Source: an uncultured Roseiflexaceae bacterium
Lineage (GTDB): Bacteria; Chloroflexota; Chloroflexia; Chloroflexales; Roseiflexaceae
Assembly: GCA_937974195.1 (NCBI GenBank)
Contig: CALJIC010000304.1
Coordinates: forward strand, 1-28,759
Reading direction: 5' to 3'
Length of the DNA: 28,759 nucleotides
Positions 25,568 through 28,759 of the stretch are shown in pieces (positions within the stretch are counted from its first letter, which is position 1; each line of letters opens with the position of its first letter). Made by a program: the position numbers and the translations under genes. Under the pieces are notes generated by a model, which was given only the letters and a program-made list of their open reading frames with translations, did no database searches and was not told the DNA's origin.

Positions 25568-26784
25568 GCGACACCTATCCGCCGGGCGCTGTCATTGGCG
25601 GATACCAGATCATCAGGCCGCTGCAGGCGCAAGGCGCCGGCGCAGCATCGCATGTCTACCTGGCGCGTCCGCGCTCTGACGCCCACGTCACAACACCCTA
25701 CGTCGTCATCAAGATCATCTTTGCGGATGTCACGGCCCCACATGCGGAACAGGGCGCGCCGATCGACATTCGGCCTATCGAGCACCCCAACCTGGTGAGG
25801 ATGCTCCCGGTATCGGAGCACGCGACCAGCTCCGGCCAGCCGCCGAAGTACGTCGCGCCCGTCGATCCCGGCGATCCGGGCTCGCCGTGGTACGTGGTGT
25901 TCGAATACCTGCCGGGCGGGTCGCTGCGGCATGTCCTCGCGCGCTGCGGCCGCCTGAGTCCAGCCGCGGCGGTCGAGATCGCGCTGCAGGTGTGCCGCGG
26001 GCTTGCGCGGATGCACGAGCAGCATGTGCTGCACCTGGATATCAAGCCTGAGAATATCCTGCTGCGCGAACCGCTCTCACGCTGGCAGGCCAAGCAGCCG
26101 CAGGTCGTGATCGCCGATCTCGGCACGGACCACGTCTGGCACAGGCGTCGTGCCCACTCTACCTATGCGACGCGCGCCTACCTGGCGCCCGAGCGCGCCG
26201 CCGGACGCACGCCCGAGCCGTGCCACGATGTGTTTTCGCTCGGCGTTGTGCTCTTCGAAATGCTGACCGGCCGCCGGCCGTACGGCGACGACGCGCCCGC
26301 GACGCAGAGGCTCGACGAGGTGGCGGATCGCCTGCTCTCGAAACAGGCGGGCTCTCCCGATCTTGCGCAGCTCGTGCGCAGGGCCATCGATCGCAATCCT
26401 GACCGCCGCTACTCGAGTGTTGCCGCGCTCCAAGCTGACCTGGAGCGCCTGCCTATCGAGCGGCCGGGACGGATCAAGCTCCCGGTCATGTCGGGAGCGC
26501 TCGCCTACGGCGTAGCCGCGCTCGTACCGCTCGTCCTGCTGCTCCTGTTGGTGTTGCAGCTCATCAGCCTGGCGCCACCCCCCGGAACATCGGCCACGCC
26601 AACGGCTGTGGCGACCATCGCGCCACCCACGCGCGCGCCGGACGCAACGCCCACAATCGAACAGCCGATTCCCGTCGTGTCGCCTACGCTGGATCGACCC
26701 CAACAGCCGACCGCGATGCTCCAGCCCACCAGCACCCTCATCCCAACCTCGACCCTGTTGCCGCCTGCGAGCCCGGCGCCATAG
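25564..26784 (+). CDS. Transmembrane Ser/Thr protein kinase
   Basis: 406 aa from the ATG in the ATGA overlap with the previous stop. The kinase domain (about 12-300) has a Gly-rich loop (LQAQGAGAASHVYLA), catalytic Lys50 (VVIKII), HLDIKPEN at 157-164, DLG at 185-187, YLAPERA and DVFSLGVVLFEMLTGRRPY. The catalytic residues are present, and HLD in place of HRD marks a non-RD kinase. A transmembrane helix at about 317-340 is followed by a Thr/Pro/Ala-rich extracellular tail with no PASTA or other sensor domain. Candidate substrates are the baseplate and the FHA-interacting proteins of the same operon. The position mirrors PpkA in type VI secretion, but it is not a PpkA orthologue by sequence. 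Confidence 0.93.
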   Translation: MSDTYPPGAVIGGYQIIRPLQAQGAGAASHVYLARPRSDAHVTTPYVVIKIIFADVTAPHAEQGAPIDIRPIEHPNLVRMLPVSEHATSSGQPPKYVAPVDPGDPGSPWYVVFEYLPGGSLRHVLARCGRLSPAAAVEIALQVCRGLARMHEQHVLHLDIKPENILLREPLSRWQAKQPQVVIADLGTDHVWHRRRAHSTYATRAYLAPERAAGRTPEPCHDVFSLGVVLFEMLTGRRPYGDDAPATQRLDEVADRLLSKQAGSPDLAQLVRRAIDRNPDRRYSSVAALQADLERLPIERPGRIKLPVMSGALAYGVAALVPLVLLLLLVLQLISLAPPPGTSATPTAVATIAPPTRAPDATPTIEQPIPVVSPTLDRPQQPTAMLQPTSTLIPTSTLLPPASPAP

Positions 26785-26806
26785 CAGCGCTGGGAGGAGC
26801 TCGACC

Positions 26807-28672
26807 ATGGCAGTATCGCAGCCAGAAGTACGTCGAACAGACGCAGTTTCGCAGGATATCTTGCTGGCCTACGGCGTCGCCTCCCAGCCAGGCGCGAGGC
26901 GCAGCGCCGGCACCGGGCGCCTCGAAGCGCGGCAGGATAGACGCTATCTCGGCTCGCTCGCAGTGCTCGTCGAGAGCGTCGGCGACGATCAGGCTGCCAC
27001 AAACGCTGGCGATAGGGTTGGGCAGCTGGTGCGCAGCTACTTCGCCCGTCGCCTGGATGATCCGCTGGCGAATCTCCTGCAGACGGTCAGCGCTGTCAAT
27101 GCGTCGAGCTACGCCGAGGCCGTACGCACCGGCCACGTCGGGCGGCACGGCGCGAAAGTTCTGGCGGTGGCGATCGTCGGCCAGAGGGCCCACATCGTCA
27201 GCATCGGCGATTTGCGCGCGTATCTGGTTCGCCAGGGCAGGGCCACGCCGATCACACGCCCGATTATACAGATGGGCCAAGCTGGCCGGTCGGCCATGTT
27301 TCTTGGCCAGAGCGCTAGCCTGCCGCTATCTCCCACGAGCGCAGCCGACGGTCGGTTCAGCTTTCAGCTGGAGCTCTCGCCCGGCGATGCGATCGTGCTC
27401 TGCAGCGACGATCTGGCGCATGCGCTGGGCTCGGCGGAGATCGCTCAGCTTGCGGCGGGCGCGCCAGCCCCACAGGCCGCCAGGCAGCTTGTTGAGCGCG
27501 CTGAGCGATTAGGCGCAGATCAGACGGCTGTCGTCATCCAGTATGTTGCCTCACCACCGCGGTTCGCTGGCATCGTGCTGCCGCGCGTAGGGGTACTCGC
27601 TGCTGTTCTGCTGCTCGCGCTCCTCCTCGCTGGCGCTGGTCTGGTCTGGCTGAGGGGACCAGAGCGGGGATCTGAGGTTGGGAGGCCAACGCCGGCGGAG
27701 ATGGCTGAACGGTCGGGTGGTGAGCTGCCCGTGCGTGTGGCGGGCGCCGAGACTCCCACGGCCAGCCCAAGTGCGGCGATAGCTGTCGCGCAGCAGACGC
27801 AAGAACCGCGGCCCGCTCCAACCGGTGTGCCGTCGCCGACCAACCCACCGCCGACGCTCATACCTACGCCGACGGCGAGCGCTCCTGCCACAGCGACGCC
27901 CACCGAGACGCCTCCGACGGCGACGCTCACTGAGACGCCCTCGACAGAGACGCCTTCGACAGCGACGCCCACTGAGCTATCCCCGACAGAGACGCCCACT
28001 GAGCTACCCCCGACAGCGACGAGTGCCGCGTCAGGAGGGCCGCGAAAATCGAATGAGGGCTCTGCTGACACGAGCGTGGTCGAACGCGGCTCGCCGATAC
28101 GTTTCACCGCCTATGGGTTCCTCGCCGGGGAGCGCCTGACCGCCTGGGCCTGGCCTCCGGGCGGCGGGCAGGAGGTGGTGAGTCATCTCGTCATCGCCGA
28201 TGGAGATGGTACGGCTAGGTGGGAGTGGAAGGTGCCGCCGTATGCTGAGCCTGGCCCCTGGATCATGTCCGTCGGCAGCGCGAGGCTCGAGATCTCGATC
28301 CCGTTCGAGGTGGTGCGGGCGTCGTCTGCGGCAGGCCCAAGCCAGGCGAACGAGGAGCCGAGCACACCATCTGAGGGACCGCGAAAATCGGAAGAGGGTT
28401 TCGCGGACAAGCGTGTGGTCGAACGCGGCTCGTCGATACGTTTCACCGCCTATGGGTTCCTCGCCGGGGAGCGCCTGACCGCCTGGGCTTGGGCTCCGGG
28501 AGGCGTGTCTGTGAGGGTGAGTGAGCTCGTCATCGCCGATGGAGATGGCACGGCCACGTGGGAGTGGGAGGTGCCGTCGTATGCCGAGCCTGGCCACTGG
28601 ATCATGTCCGTCGGCAGCGCGAGGCTCGAGGTCTCGATCCCGTTTGAGGTGGTTCCCAAGTCCCAGAGCTGA
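26807..28672 (+). CDS. PP2C-like (probably degenerate) membrane protein with duplicated extracellular domain
   Basis: 621 aa. Residues about 30-245 follow the PP2C-type phosphatase plan (AKVLAVAIVGQRAHIVSIGD, LSPGDAIVLCSDDLAHAL, LGADQTAVVIQYV). The metal-binding motifs depart from consensus: no DGMGG near the start, GDLR for GDSR, SDDL for SDGL and DQTAV for DNxTV. It may be weakly active or a pseudophosphatase. A transmembrane helix lies at about 260-282, then a Thr/Pro-rich linker, then two copies of a ~95-residue beta domain (about 410-503 and 523-615; IRFTAYGFLAGERLTAWAW) outside the membrane. GGAGG precedes the ATG. With the kinase it would form a phosphorylation switch pair. Confidence 0.8.
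   Translation: MAVSQPEVRRTDAVSQDILLAYGVASQPGARRSAGTGRLEARQDRRYLGSLAVLVESVGDDQAATNAGDRVGQLVRSYFARRLDDPLANLLQTVSAVNASSYAEAVRTGHVGRHGAKVLAVAIVGQRAHIVSIGDLRAYLVRQGRATPITRPIIQMGQAGRSAMFLGQSASLPLSPTSAADGRFSFQLELSPGDAIVLCSDDLAHALGSAEIAQLAAGAPAPQAARQLVERAERLGADQTAVVIQYVASPPRFAGIVLPRVGVLAAVLLLALLLAGAGLVWLRGPERGSEVGRPTPAEMAERSGGELPVRVAGAETPTASPSAAIAVAQQTQEPRPAPTGVPSPTNPPPTLIPTPTASAPATATPTETPPTATLTETPSTETPSTATPTELSPTETPTELPPTATSAASGGPRKSNEGSADTSVVERGSPIRFTAYGFLAGERLTAWAWPPGGGQEVVSHLVIADGDGTARWEWKVPPYAEPGPWIMSVGSARLEISIPFEVVRASSAAGPSQANEEPSTPSEGPRKSEEGFADKRVVERGSSIRFTAYGFLAGERLTAWAWAPGGVSVRVSELVIADGDGTATWEWEVPSYAEPGHWIMSVGSARLEVSIPFEVVPKSQS
27866..28021 (+). repeat. Imperfect Thr/Pro/Glu-coding repeats in the linker
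   Basis: Short degenerate units such as ACGCCCACTGAG and ACGCCTTCGACA repeat about a dozen times and encode TPTE/TPST/LPPT sequence. This is a typical spacer between a membrane helix and extracellular domains. The kinase gene has a similar but shorter Thr/Pro tail. Confidence 0.7.
28035..28653 (+). repeat. Two 281-base direct repeats encoding extracellular domains
   Basis: Unit 1 (28035-28315) and unit 2 (28373-28653) have the same length and are nearly identical; about 55 consecutive bases match from CGATACGTTTCACC to ACCGCCTGGGC. Each encodes one copy of the beta domain with FTAYGFLAGERLTAWAW and EPGxWIMSVGSARLE. The near-identity points to recent duplication or gene conversion. Confidence 0.9.
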
Positions 28673-28682
28673 TAGCGCAGGG

Positions 28683-28727
28683 GCGGGCCGGAGGGCGCGC
28701 AGCCCATCAGGTGCCAAGCCGGCCCGC
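28683..28727 (+). terminator. Possible operon-end hairpin
   Basis: GCGGGCCGG (28683-28691) pairs perfectly with CCGGCCCGC (28719-28727), with a smaller GGGC/GCCC hairpin possible inside the loop. It starts 11 bases after the last stop codon. No T-run follows, so at best it is a termination-assisting or mRNA-protecting structure. The remaining 32 bases of the window show nothing further. Confidence 0.35.
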
Positions 28728-28759
28728 TACGCTCAAGGGTCTGCTTCAGCCGCCGCCAG

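Noticed and set aside
28683..28727. Confident intrinsic terminator at the operon end
   Set aside because: The stem is good but there is no T-run after it, so it is kept only as a low-confidence candidate.

Overview
The window is a nearly complete extracellular contractile injection system (eCIS, phage-tail-like particle) locus. All genes are on the + strand and most are separated by 0-80 bases. The organism is a high-GC bacterium, most likely a Chloroflexota member. I infer this from the eCIS gene order and from the membrane Ser/Thr kinase and phosphatase-like proteins with long Thr/Pro-rich linkers; no marker gene fixes the taxonomy.

Layout. (1) 1-2359: the tail of an unidentified gene, then a two-AAA-module ATPase of the Afp15/Pvc15 type. 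(2) 2378-7797: a cargo region with a 1063-aa toxin-like protein, a small A+T-rich gene that is probably its immunity partner, a DUF922-like HExxH protein, and a DUF4157 (eCIS core domain) HELTH protein. The three large cargo genes share a short N-terminal 'LQxxxGNxxVxRM' motif. The gap at 5976-6223 holds one CRISPR-repeat-like sequence. (3) 7950-20640: the particle: cap (DUF4255), sheath, tube 1, a tail-assembly-type protein with a -1 frame extension, tube 2, a Pro/Ala-rich protein, LysM adaptor, VgrG-like spike, PAAR tip, gp25, gp6/J-type baseplate protein and a gp7/P2 I-type baseplate protein with an FHA-like N-terminus. (4) 20683-28672: a membrane and signalling module: FHA-TM-membrane-fusion-protein hybrid, secreted-side VWA-like protein with a cytoplasmic FHA domain, transmembrane Ser/Thr kinase, and transmembrane PP2C-like protein.

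How it may work. The ATPase, cap, sheath, tubes, spike and baseplate build the contractile particle, and the 2378-7797 genes look like cargo or cargo adaptors. The last four genes and the FHA head on the baseplate protein resemble the threonine-phosphorylation switch (PpkA/PppA/Fha) of type VI secretion. They suggest that this particle is tethered to, or triggered at, the producer's membrane. No tail-fibre or tape-measure gene is visible in the window.

The two sharpest sequence observations are a probable programmed -1 frameshift at 11838-11888 (a run of seven G directly before a perfect 10-bp stem, followed by a conserved small-protein frame with no ATG, GTG or TTG) and the phospho-signalling module fused to the baseplate. 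All homology calls are from reading the translated sequence; no searches were run.
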